Shown piece by piece: positions 15,101 through 22,603 of a stretch of 42,392 nucleotides of DNA (position 1 is the stretch's first letter; each line of letters opens with the position of its first letter). Source of the stretch: WGOA01 sp964429745 (lineage in GTDB: Bacteria; Bacteroidota; Bacteroidia; Chitinophagales; BACL12). A program made the translations under genes and the position numbers. The stretch covers positions 1 to 42,392 of the forward strand of contig CAYSDI010000019.1 of assembly GCA_964429745.1 (NCBI GenBank). The letters are read 5' to 3'. Below the pieces are notes generated by a model. That model was not told the DNA's origin and did no database searches. It saw only the letters and a list, made by a program, of their open reading frames with translations.

Positions 15101-16906
15101 TCAGCTCTTGGTCTTGCGCTTGCGCTCGTTCTCTTTCAGGAAAACCTTGCGCAGGCGAATGCTTTCCGGGGTCACCTCAACGTATTCGTCGGCCTGAATG
15201 TATTCCAGGGCCTCTTCCAGACTGAAACGAACCGGGGGGGAAATCCGCATCTTCTCATCGGTCCCCGAAGCGCGCATGTTCGTGAGCTTTTTGGTCTTGG
15301 TCACGTTGACCACCAGATCGTCTGCCCGGTTGTTTTGGCCAATCACCTGGCCTTCGTAAACATCTTCGTTGGAGCCTATAAAGAAAAAGCCGCGGTCTTG
15401 CAGGTTGTGCAAGCTGAATGGAATGCTTTTGCCCGTTTCAAGCGCAATCAGCGAACCGTTCTGGCGCTCGGGAATGTTGCCTTTGAACGGCTGAAACTCG
15501 ATGAATCGGTGCGACATCACGGCTTCACCTGCAGTGGCCGTCATCAGGTAACTCCGCAGGCCAATAATGCCCCGCGACGGAATCTGAAACTTCAAAATAG
15601 CGCGCTCGCCTTTGAGTTCCATCGAGAGCATTTCGCCTTTGCGCTGGGTCACCGCGTTGATGGCCGTTCCCGAAACATTCTCCGGAAGGTCAATGGTCAA
15701 CTCTTCGACCGGCTCGTGCTTTTTGCCGTCTACTTCTTTGATGATAACCTGGGGCTGCCCTATCTGAACCTCGTAGCCTTCGCGGCGCATAGTTTCAATC
15801 AGAATGGACAAGTGCAAGACCCCGCGACCAAACACCTGCCAGGCGTCTGCTGATCCGGTATCTTCCATCTTCAGAGCCAAGTTGCGCTCCAGCTCCTTTT
15901 CCAGACGGTCTTTGATATGCCGGGAGGTAACAAATTTGCCTTCGCGGCCAAAGAACGGGGAATCGTTAATCGTGAAGCGCATGCTCATCGTGGGCTCGTC
16001 GATTTTGATCTGGCGCTTAGCCACCGGGTTCTCCGGATCGGCTACGGTGTCGCCAATTTCAAAGTCTTCCAGACCGATGAGCGCGCAAATCTCGCCGGCT
16101 TCCACTGTTTCTCTTTTTTCGCGGCCAAACCCTTCAAAGACATAAATCTCTTTGAGTCGGTTGCGGGCAATGCTGCCATCGCGGTGCACGAGGGCCACCG
16201 ATTGGCCGGCTTTAAGACTGCCGCTGGCCACGCGACCGATAGCAATTCGACCTAAGAAATTGGAAAAGTCAAGCGAGGTTATCAGCAACTGAAGCATCCC
16301 TTCCTCGACTTTCGGGGCGGGAATGAACTCCAGAATCGTGTCCATAAGGTAAGTAATGTTGTCCGTGGGCTTGCGGGGGTCCGGGCCCATCCAGCCTTGT
16401 TTGGCCGAACCATACACCACCGGGAAATTTAGCTGGTCCTCGCTGGCATCCAGGTTGAACATCAGTTCAAACACCGCTTCAAGGCTTTCCTCAGGCGTGC
16501 AGTTCTCTTTATCCACTTTGTTGATGACCACGATGGGCTTTAGCCCCAGCTCCACGGCCTTCTGAAGCACGAAGCGGGTCTGCGGCATGGGTCCTTCAAA
16601 GGCATCCACCAACAAGAGCACGCCATCGGCCATGTTCAATACACGCTCCACTTCGCCGCCAAAGTCGGCGTGACCCGGAGTATCGATAATGTTGATTTTG
16701 TGGCCCTTGTAACGAACCGAAACGTTCTTGGCCAAAATAGTGATGCCGCGTTCGCGCTCCAGATCGTTGCTGTCCATAATCAGTTCGCCGGGCGTTTCGT
16801 GTTCGCCAAACAGCAAACCAGCATGAAGCATGCGGTCTACCAGGGTGGTTTTACCGTGGTCAACGTGAGCGATGATAGCGATGTTGCGGAGCATGAGCAG
16901 GGGCAT
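15101..16906 (-). CDS. typA: Translational GTPase TypA/BipA
   Basis: Ribosome-associated GTPase related to EF-G, involved in ribosome assembly and stress adaptation. From ATG 16906 the protein has 601 residues, matching the family. An alternative ATG at 16894 starts directly at MLRNIAI, and the frame is open further upstream without conserved residues. Motifs: G1 AHVDHGKT, switch I ERERGIT, G3 DTPGHADFGGEV, G4 NKVDKENCT, then the EF-G-like domains. The BipA-specific C-terminal block includes RGIIGLRSYLMTATAGEAVM, YEGQVIGQNNR and VTKTKKLTNMRASG, ending in SLEEALEYIQADEYVEVTP. No truncation or missing motif was seen. It is convergent with the antiporter. Confidence 0.96.
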   Translation of the reverse strand: MPLLMLRNIAIIAHVDHGKTTLVDRMLHAGLLFGEHETPGELIMDSNDLERERGITILAKNVSVRYKGHKINIIDTPGHADFGGEVERVLNMADGVLLLVDAFEGPMPQTRFVLQKAVELGLKPIVVINKVDKENCTPEESLEAVFELMFNLDASEDQLNFPVVYGSAKQGWMGPDPRKPTDNITYLMDTILEFIPAPKVEEGMLQLLITSLDFSNFLGRIAIGRVASGSLKAGQSVALVHRDGSIARNRLKEIYVFEGFGREKRETVEAGEICALIGLEDFEIGDTVADPENPVAKRQIKIDEPTMSMRFTINDSPFFGREGKFVTSRHIKDRLEKELERNLALKMEDTGSADAWQVFGRGVLHLSILIETMRREGYEVQIGQPQVIIKEVDGKKHEPVEELTIDLPENVSGTAINAVTQRKGEMLSMELKGERAILKFQIPSRGIIGLRSYLMTATAGEAVMSHRFIEFQPFKGNIPERQNGSLIALETGKSIPFSLHNLQDRGFFFIGSNEDVYEGQVIGQNNRADDLVVNVTKTKKLTNMRASGTDEKMRISPPVRFSLEEALEYIQADEYVEVTPESIRLRKVFLKENERKRKTKS

Positions 16907-17092
16907 TTTCGGGCGAAGGGTCTGGGTGCTTAAGGCAGCGCTGACCCTCCAGCCAAGACTTTCGTGAATTGGACGCGCGAAAATACAACTAAATCGCCAC
17001 CTTTTTGCCTCCCGGCGGCTCATGGCGGCCCTCTCAAAGCGGGCTTCCGCCCCTAGTTTGCCGCTAAACCGCTGACCAGCAGCACTTAGCCC

Positions 17093-17308
17093 TTAAGAAT
17101 TGACCTTCTTGACCGCGCAGGTGTTGAAGCCCAGCAACGAGTAAAGCGGACAAACGCTTACCACGCTGGTGAGCAGGAAAATGGCGGCTACGGCTAAAAG
17201 CACGTAGGCTAGCGTGCCAGTGAGGGTACCGGTCAGGAACAACGCCACCACGACAGCAGCAATGGCTGTGCGGACGATTCGGTCAAGCATTCCCATATTA
17301 GCTTTCAT
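17093..17308 (-). CDS. DUF2892 (YgaP-type) small membrane protein
   Basis: A 71-residue protein with two hydrophobic helices (about residues 13-30 and 33-51). The N-terminal pattern MGMLDRIVRTAIA and the C-terminal CPLYSLLGFNTC are the hallmarks of DUF2892, the membrane domain also found fused to rhodanese in YgaP. It sits alone on the minus strand, divergent from a membrane-protein gene, with an FNR-like dyad in the shared 168-nt upstream region. The function of the stand-alone form is unknown; the two conserved cysteines suggest a redox link but this is inference. Confidence 0.82.
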   Translation of the reverse strand: MKANMGMLDRIVRTAIAAVVVALFLTGTLTGTLAYVLLAVAAIFLLTSVVSVCPLYSLLGFNTCAVKKVNS

Positions 17309-17400
17309 GGCAGTAGATCATTTAAGTTTTGGGGGCAGCGCAGAAAATTGAGCGGTGCAACGATGATGAGGTGAAAGTAAGCTGGGTTTCTAGCCGTTCT

Positions 17401-17416
17401 GGTGACCTAAATCACC
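17401..17416. promoter_or_regulatory. FNR/CRP-type dyad in divergent promoter region
   Basis: GGTGACCTAAATCACC has perfect 5-bp arms (GGTGA/TCACC) and a 6-nt spacer. Aligned to the FNR box TTGAT-N4-ATCAA it reads GTGAC-CTAA-ATCAC, keeping the TGA/TCA core and the N4 geometry. It lies 60 nt upstream of the start at 17477 and 92 nt upstream of the DUF2892 start, positions suited to regulation of either. Confidence 0.45.
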
Positions 17417-17476
17417 TCCCGGTATGCGATTTTTGTGGCAAAACAGGCTTTCAGCCCTTAAACGCACGTTTTTAAA

Positions 17477-18169
17477 ATGGAATTGCTCGCCTTCTCCCCC
17501 TTTTACACGGCCCTTTTTATTGTTCTTACCGTGGGCTTTGTGGTGCAAGTTTGGCGTGCGCTGCACGGATCACCCGCCCTGTTGGGGGGGCTCATGCTCT
17601 GGATGCTGGCCAGCGCCGCCATTGCGGGCAGCGGCTTTTTCCTGAACGCAGCCGTTATGCCGCCGCGGTTCCTGCTCCTGGTTCTGCCCCCCTTCGCCCT
17701 GATCTTAGCCGTGTTGGCAACTTCCCGATCAAGGGCCTGGGTGGCCCGAGCCAATGTGGCGCAACTGACCCGCCTGCACAGTGTCCGAATCGCCGTGGAA
17801 ATTCTCTTCTACCTGCTCTTTTTGGACGGCTTCATGCCAAAAATCATGACGTTTGAAGGCCGCAACCTGGATATAGTAATTGGAATCAGCGCAGTAGCGG
17901 TGTATTGGTTTGGGTACCGCCAAAACCTTTTACCCCGCTGGACGCTCCAGGCCTGGAACATTTTGGGCATCGCGGTTCTGGCGGTCACGGTGTTTCACGG
18001 CATATTTTCCGCACCCTTCCCCTTTCAACGCTTTGGTTTTGAACAACCCAATGTGGCGCTGCTGCACGCGCCGTTTTGCTGGGTGCCGGGCGTCATCGTC
18101 CCTATGGTTATCTTCAACCACCTGGCGGCGCTGCTTCAACTCCGAACCGGAGCGGAAAACCCGCAGTAA
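17477..18169 (+). CDS. Hypothetical multi-pass membrane protein
   Basis: 230 residues with about seven hydrophobic segments (for example PFYTALFIVLTVGFVVQVW, LGGLMLWMLASAAIAGSGFF, FLLLVLPPFALILAVLA). The family is not recognised with a name. Conserved-looking positions include LHSVRIAVEILFY and FEGRNLDIVIGISA around residues 99-135, and a C-terminal HAPFCWVPGVIVPMVIFNH. Similar proteins of this length occur as uncharacterised membrane proteins in Bacteroidota, as far as I recall. It is followed after 11 nt by an FAD-dependent dehydrogenase on the same strand, so the pair is likely one operon, and it is preceded by the FNR-like dyad. A redox-related role is only a contextual guess. Confidence 0.75.
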   Translation: MELLAFSPFYTALFIVLTVGFVVQVWRALHGSPALLGGLMLWMLASAAIAGSGFFLNAAVMPPRFLLLVLPPFALILAVLATSRSRAWVARANVAQLTRLHSVRIAVEILFYLLFLDGFMPKIMTFEGRNLDIVIGISAVAVYWFGYRQNLLPRWTLQAWNILGIAVLAVTVFHGIFSAPFPFQRFGFEQPNVALLHAPFCWVPGVIVPMVIFNHLAALLQLRTGAENPQ

Positions 18170-18180
18170 ATCGCCTTTCC

Positions 18181-19788
18181 ATGCCCATTGCCTTTACCCT
18201 TAAGCTCAGGCCAGAAATCGCCGGTCAAGAGCACCTGCTGCGCGAAGCCGTAGCTCACGAAATGGACCTGGCACCCTCCGCCATCGCTGCCATTCGCGTT
18301 TTGCGCCGTTCCGTTGACGCCCGCAAGCGGCCTGTCTGGATCAACTTGGAGTTGTCCATTTACATCAACGAAACGCCACCAGAAGAACAAATCGCCCCTC
18401 TCCCCGACTACCCGGATGTGCGCGACGCGGCGGAAGTGTTGGTCATCGGGGCAGGGCCGGCGGGGCTGTTCGCGGCGCTGACGCTGCTAGAGGCGGGCCT
18501 GAGGCCCGTTGTGCTGGAGCGCGGTAAAGACGTCCGCGAGCGCCGCCGCGACCTGGCGCTGCTCAACCGCGAGCACCTGGTTCACCCGGATTCCAACTAC
18601 TGTTTCGGCGAGGGGGGCGCCGGCACTTATTCTGACGGCAAACTTTACACGCGCTCCAAGAAACGCGGCGATGTGCAGCGGGTATTGGAGCTGCTCGTGG
18701 CCTTTGGCGCTTCGCCCGACATATTGGTTAACGCCCATCCCCACATCGGCACCAACAAGCTGCCAGAGATCATCACGAACATAAGAAATCTTATTATTGA
18801 GCGCGGCGGCTCGGTGCATTTCAACACCCGCGTTGAAGAATTGCTGTTTCACAACGGGGGAATGGCCGGCGTTCGCTGCGCAAACGGCGAGCAATACCAA
18901 GCCCGGCAGCTGCTTTTGGCCACGGGCCATTCCGCCCGCGATGTCTTTACCATGCTCCAGCGACAAGGCATCGAGCTGGAGGCCAAACCCTTTGCCTTGG
19001 GCGTGCGCGTGGAACATCCCCAAACGGCCATCGACTGCATTCAGTACCACATGCCCTCCGACGCAGAACGCGGTCCCTGGCTAGACGCAGCTTCTTACAC
19101 GCTCTCGCGCCAGGTCCGCGAGCGCGGGGTGTACAGTTTTTGCATGTGTCCCGGCGGCATCATTGCGCCCTGCGCTACGGCACCTGGCGAAGTGGTCACC
19201 AACGGCTGGAGCCCTTCCAAGCGCGACCAGCCCTGGGCCAATTCCGGCATCGTGGTGGAGGTTCAACCTAGCGACTGGCGAGCGTTTGCTCAATACGGCC
19301 CGCTGGCGGCGATGCATTTTCAGGCCTCTATTGAACAAGCCTGCTGGCGTGCCGGAGGCGAAACGCAGCGCGTGCCGGCACAGCGTCTTCCCGATTTCAT
19401 CGAAGGCCGTTCCTCGGCAAATCTCGGCCCGAGCTCTTACGTACCCGGCACCACGCCCAGCGAGGTGCACCGGCTCCTGCCCAGCTTCATCAGCACACGG
19501 CTCCGCGAAGGCTTTCGCTATTTTGGCCAGGTCATGCGGGGCTTCATCGTGGAAGATGCCCTGGTACACGCCCCGGAAAGCCGAACCTCTTCGCCCGTGC
19601 GCATACCCCGCGATACCAACACCCGCCAGCACCCGGGAGTAGCCGGTTTGTACCCTGTCGGAGAAGGTGCCGGTTATGCCGGAGGAATTGTCAGCGCGGC
19701 CATGGACGGAATGGCCAGTGCCCGCGAGATTGCTGCGCTTTACGGCTCACTCAGCACATCGCTGCCCAATAACCCAAAGGCAAATTGA
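18181..19788 (+). CDS. FAD-dependent dehydrogenase (COG2509-like NAD(P)/FAD oxidoreductase)
   Basis: 535 residues from ATG 18181. The frame extends upstream to 18076 inside the preceding gene, but MPIAFTLKLRPEIAGQ is the natural N-terminus. An N-terminal ferredoxin-like domain (residues 1-80, IRVLRRSVDARKRP) precedes the Rossmann motif VLVIGAGPAGLFAAL at 87-101, with ERGKDVRERRRDLA as the adenine-binding acidic end. FGEGGAGTYSDGKLYTR is the characteristic block of this family. The C-terminal FAD-ring contact is GLYPVGEGAGYAGGIVSAAMDG. Substrate is unknown for this group. Its last 49 nt overlap antisense with the 3' end of the TolC-like gene. Confidence 0.9.
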   Translation: MPIAFTLKLRPEIAGQEHLLREAVAHEMDLAPSAIAAIRVLRRSVDARKRPVWINLELSIYINETPPEEQIAPLPDYPDVRDAAEVLVIGAGPAGLFAALTLLEAGLRPVVLERGKDVRERRRDLALLNREHLVHPDSNYCFGEGGAGTYSDGKLYTRSKKRGDVQRVLELLVAFGASPDILVNAHPHIGTNKLPEIITNIRNLIIERGGSVHFNTRVEELLFHNGGMAGVRCANGEQYQARQLLLATGHSARDVFTMLQRQGIELEAKPFALGVRVEHPQTAIDCIQYHMPSDAERGPWLDAASYTLSRQVRERGVYSFCMCPGGIIAPCATAPGEVVTNGWSPSKRDQPWANSGIVVEVQPSDWRAFAQYGPLAAMHFQASIEQACWRAGGETQRVPAQRLPDFIEGRSSANLGPSSYVPGTTPSEVHRLLPSFISTRLREGFRYFGQVMRGFIVEDALVHAPESRTSSPVRIPRDTNTRQHPGVAGLYPVGEGAGYAGGIVSAAMDGMASAREIAALYGSLSTSLPNNPKAN

Positions 19789-21239
19789 GCGCCTAAAATG
19801 GCCTTGCGGTTCTCTACCAACAACGAAATTTGATCCACACGGGCGCTGATAAAGGCCATCTCACGGGCGTTGATGAGAAAGAGCGAGCTTTCTCCGCCGT
19901 TGAACAGCGCGCGCTCACCGGCCAGCAAACTGCCCAAATCGCGAACAGTACGCGTGTAGAAGTCCGACATGGATTGCGTGGCATCTACGGTGTTGAGTTG
20001 CATGAGCGCTTTAGCGCTGAGTTCTGCGGTTTTTCCAGAGAGGCGGTAATTAGCTTCTTCTATTTTGAGGTTGGCCAGCGCCACTTCGCCCCGCGCCTGG
20101 CGCATGAAGAGCGGGACACTGACATTCAACCCCCATTTATAATTGTCTACGGTGTAATCCTGCAGCAATTCTGGACCGGTAGGTGTGTTCAGCGCAAAAT
20201 ACTCCAGATCCACGCTGGGCTTGAATTGCTCCTGCATCAGACGACGGTTCAGGTAGAGCTGGCTGATTTTGACCTGATCCAATTGCAGGGCCGGATGGTT
20301 CAAGGGCAATTGATCCAGCAGGGCAAGGAGTTGAGCATCGGCGGCCTGCGCGGGAACCTGATCAATACCATAGGGTATGGTATTGGGGGCAAGTTCCAAA
20401 GGCAGTTCCCCCGAATCCCAAAGGTAAACGCTCAGCCAGGCTGAGGCATTGGCGAAGTCCAGTTCGGCCTGCCGGCGACTGATCTGCCGGCTTTGTACCT
20501 GGATGGCAGCTTCCAAGGTATCAATCGAGGGGCGATCGCCAAATTCTGCTGCCAGCCGGACCGCGTCCAGGCGCTGCCGTGCCAGCGCAACCGCCGTATC
20601 GTACACGGCAAGCGCATGGTAGGATTTGAACCAAGACCAATAGGCACTCCCGGCGCCGTATAAAAGATCGTTGAGAAGCAATTGGCGCTCGGCCGCCGTG
20701 CCCTGTTCGTAGAGCTGAGCCTGGCGAAGCGCCGCGCGTCGCTCGTCCAAAAACAGCCCGCGACCCAGCGGTACTGAAATACCCGCGTAGTAAAGCCCGC
20801 GTCCGGTAACAGTGTTTTCCGGGTTCAGGTACTGGCCTTCGTTCTGTTCGTACGCCGCCGACAACTCCGCCCCAAACCAGGTAGGAATTTTTAACCCTCC
20901 ATTGCTCTGCCGGTAATACAAGGTGCCGTTGTCGTACTTGCTGGCCAAATTCAATAACGCCTGCGGGTCAAAACCCCCTCGGGCTTTTCGAACGGCTGCC
21001 TGGCCCATGGCCGGTTGGAGTTCCGCCTGCAGCGCAAGCGGATGGTGCTGCAGCACTTGCTCCAGAAAGCTTTCGTAGGTAAAAATCGTCAGAGCGGATG
21101 CCGAAGAATCCGGGGCTTCCTGAGCGCGGAGTTCCGGGTGAAAGGGCACCAGACCAGCGCACAACAGCAGCGCGAGCAGCAAGCGAAGGGGTGCGACCAC
21201 GCGAGGCCCTTCGCCTGAAAATTCCGGATGGCGGCTCAT
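19740..21239 (-). CDS. TolC-family outer membrane efflux protein
   Basis: Outer-membrane channel component, 499 residues. It begins with a signal peptide (PLRLLLALLLCAGLVPFHPE, cleavage near LRAQ). The long alpha-helical body has the two-fold repeat typical of OEP proteins: ALLNLASKYDNGT, VPLGRGLFLDERRAALRQAQ in the first half, and LNVSVPLFMRQARGEVALAN followed by the second-half coiled-coil in the second half. The start ATG overlaps the stop of the HlyD gene by 4 nt (ATGA), so it is the last gene of an ABC-HlyD-TolC operon. The 3' end runs 49 nt into the end of the convergent FAD dehydrogenase gene. Substrate exported by the complex is unknown. Confidence 0.92.
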   Translation of the reverse strand: MSRHPEFSGEGPRVVAPLRLLLALLLCAGLVPFHPELRAQEAPDSSASALTIFTYESFLEQVLQHHPLALQAELQPAMGQAAVRKARGGFDPQALLNLASKYDNGTLYYRQSNGGLKIPTWFGAELSAAYEQNEGQYLNPENTVTGRGLYYAGISVPLGRGLFLDERRAALRQAQLYEQGTAAERQLLLNDLLYGAGSAYWSWFKSYHALAVYDTAVALARQRLDAVRLAAEFGDRPSIDTLEAAIQVQSRQISRRQAELDFANASAWLSVYLWDSGELPLELAPNTIPYGIDQVPAQAADAQLLALLDQLPLNHPALQLDQVKISQLYLNRRLMQEQFKPSVDLEYFALNTPTGPELLQDYTVDNYKWGLNVSVPLFMRQARGEVALANLKIEEANYRLSGKTAELSAKALMQLNTVDATQSMSDFYTRTVRDLGSLLAGERALFNGGESSLFLINAREMAFISARVDQISLLVENRKAILGAQFAFGLLGSDVLSEP

Positions 21240-22603
21240 TTTAAGTTAAGCTTTGGGGCCTCTTCTTTTTGCGGTTCCTGCGAAGGTTTGTAATAATCGG
21301 CGGGAAAGCCATTGATTTTACGCCACATTTCATACCAAATGGGCACATCCTTGAGCAGCACCATGTTGTTGGTGCCCGCTCCGACGCGCAGCGCATCGGG
21401 CCAGGTATGGTCTTGGGGATCGGGTACCACCAGCAGCCGGTAACTGCCGTTGGGGCTCATGAAATTGTCAATGGCAAAAATAACGCCGCCATAAGTTCCG
21501 TAACTGGTATTCGGCCAACCGGAGAACACGATGGCCGGCCATCCGTCAAACTGGAGGCGAACCGGCTGACCCTTCTCCATCAACGGCAGGTCGATGGGCC
21601 TGATGTACATCTCTACCGCAAGATCGTAACGCGCTGGCATGATGCTCACAATTTCTTCACCTTCTTTGATGGTTTCTCCCAACCCGCTTTGGATAGCTTT
21701 GGTAATGTAACCGTCCTGCGGCGCTGTGATGTAGTACAAATCGCTGCGAACGGAGTAATTCATATACTGATTCTGTAGCTTGGTGACAACGGCTTCCGCA
21801 TCGTACATGTTGGATAGTGCAGTGTACTTTTCAGATTCCGCTTTTGCCACCCCGTCCCGGTACTGCGCTTGAATGGAAAGGAGTTCAACCTGGGCATTGA
21901 TGATTTCGTTCTGGCTGGTAAGCAGTTTGTTTTCTGCTGAGATCCGTGAAGCCTGCGCCTTCTGCATGATGAGTTTGCGATTTTCAAGATCCGTCAGCGA
22001 CTTGAGGCCGTTGCGGTGCAGCTCTTCCATTCGGTTGAACTGCTGGGTGGCTATGTCAAACTGGATAGCGGCCGCCTGAAAATCCACGCTGTCTGCCGCT
22101 ACTTTCAGCCGGGCTTGTTGCAGGTAGTTTAGCGCCTGCTCCAGTTTCAGGCCCCCCGTCTGGACCATGGCGTCAATTTGATTATCCAGCGCCTTGACCT
22201 TTTCAAAGTAGGCCCCCACGGTCATTTCCTTGGCACTGAGTTGCTGCTCCGTGCGGCTTAATAATTGCGGATCAAAATATTCGTCTTTTACTTCAGAAAT
22301 AAACAGAATAGTATCGCCTTTGTTCACGAAGTCGCCTTCCTGAACATGCCAGGACTCAATGCGCCCGGCAATAACCGATTGAATAGTCTGCGGACGTTGA
22401 TCGGGCTGCAACGCGGTAACATACCCGCGCGACCGCACGTTTTGGGTCCAAGGCAGAAACAAAATGACCAGGATGATGACCGACAGCACTGGAATCCAGC
22501 GCATCAGAATCCTTCCGGAATACAGTGCCTCTACCCGCGCCAGCGAGGGGAAATCGGCCCGATTGATGTAGGCCCCTACTTTGTTTCTTGATATGTTAAG
22601 CAT
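21236..22603 (-). CDS. HlyD-family membrane fusion (periplasmic adaptor) protein
   Basis: 455 residues. A single N-terminal membrane helix (IPVLSVIILVILFLPW, about residues 37-52) is followed by a half-lipoyl domain (VIAGRIESWHVQEGDFVNKG). A long coiled-coil hairpin covers roughly residues 115-270 (LSRTEQQLSAKEMTVGAYFE to YDAEAVVTKLQNQY). The second half-lipoyl (ITAPQDGYITKAIQSGLGET) and a beta-barrel segment (VEMYIRPIDLPLMEKGQPV) complete it. It bridges the inner-membrane ABC protein and the TolC-like channel. Both ends overlap the neighbouring genes (8 nt with the ABC gene, 4 nt with the tolC-like gene), indicating tight translational coupling. Confidence 0.93.
   Translation of the reverse strand: MLNISRNKVGAYINRADFPSLARVEALYSGRILMRWIPVLSVIILVILFLPWTQNVRSRGYVTALQPDQRPQTIQSVIAGRIESWHVQEGDFVNKGDTILFISEVKDEYFDPQLLSRTEQQLSAKEMTVGAYFEKVKALDNQIDAMVQTGGLKLEQALNYLQQARLKVAADSVDFQAAAIQFDIATQQFNRMEELHRNGLKSLTDLENRKLIMQKAQASRISAENKLLTSQNEIINAQVELLSIQAQYRDGVAKAESEKYTALSNMYDAEAVVTKLQNQYMNYSVRSDLYYITAPQDGYITKAIQSGLGETIKEGEEIVSIMPARYDLAVEMYIRPIDLPLMEKGQPVRLQFDGWPAIVFSGWPNTSYGTYGGVIFAIDNFMSPNGSYRLLVVPDPQDHTWPDALRVGAGTNNMVLLKDVPIWYEMWRKINGFPADYYKPSQEPQKEEAPKLNLK

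Noticed and set aside
18076..18180. Upstream extension of the FAD dehydrogenase
   Set aside because: It lies within the preceding membrane-protein gene and has no conserved residues; ATG 18181 matches the family start.
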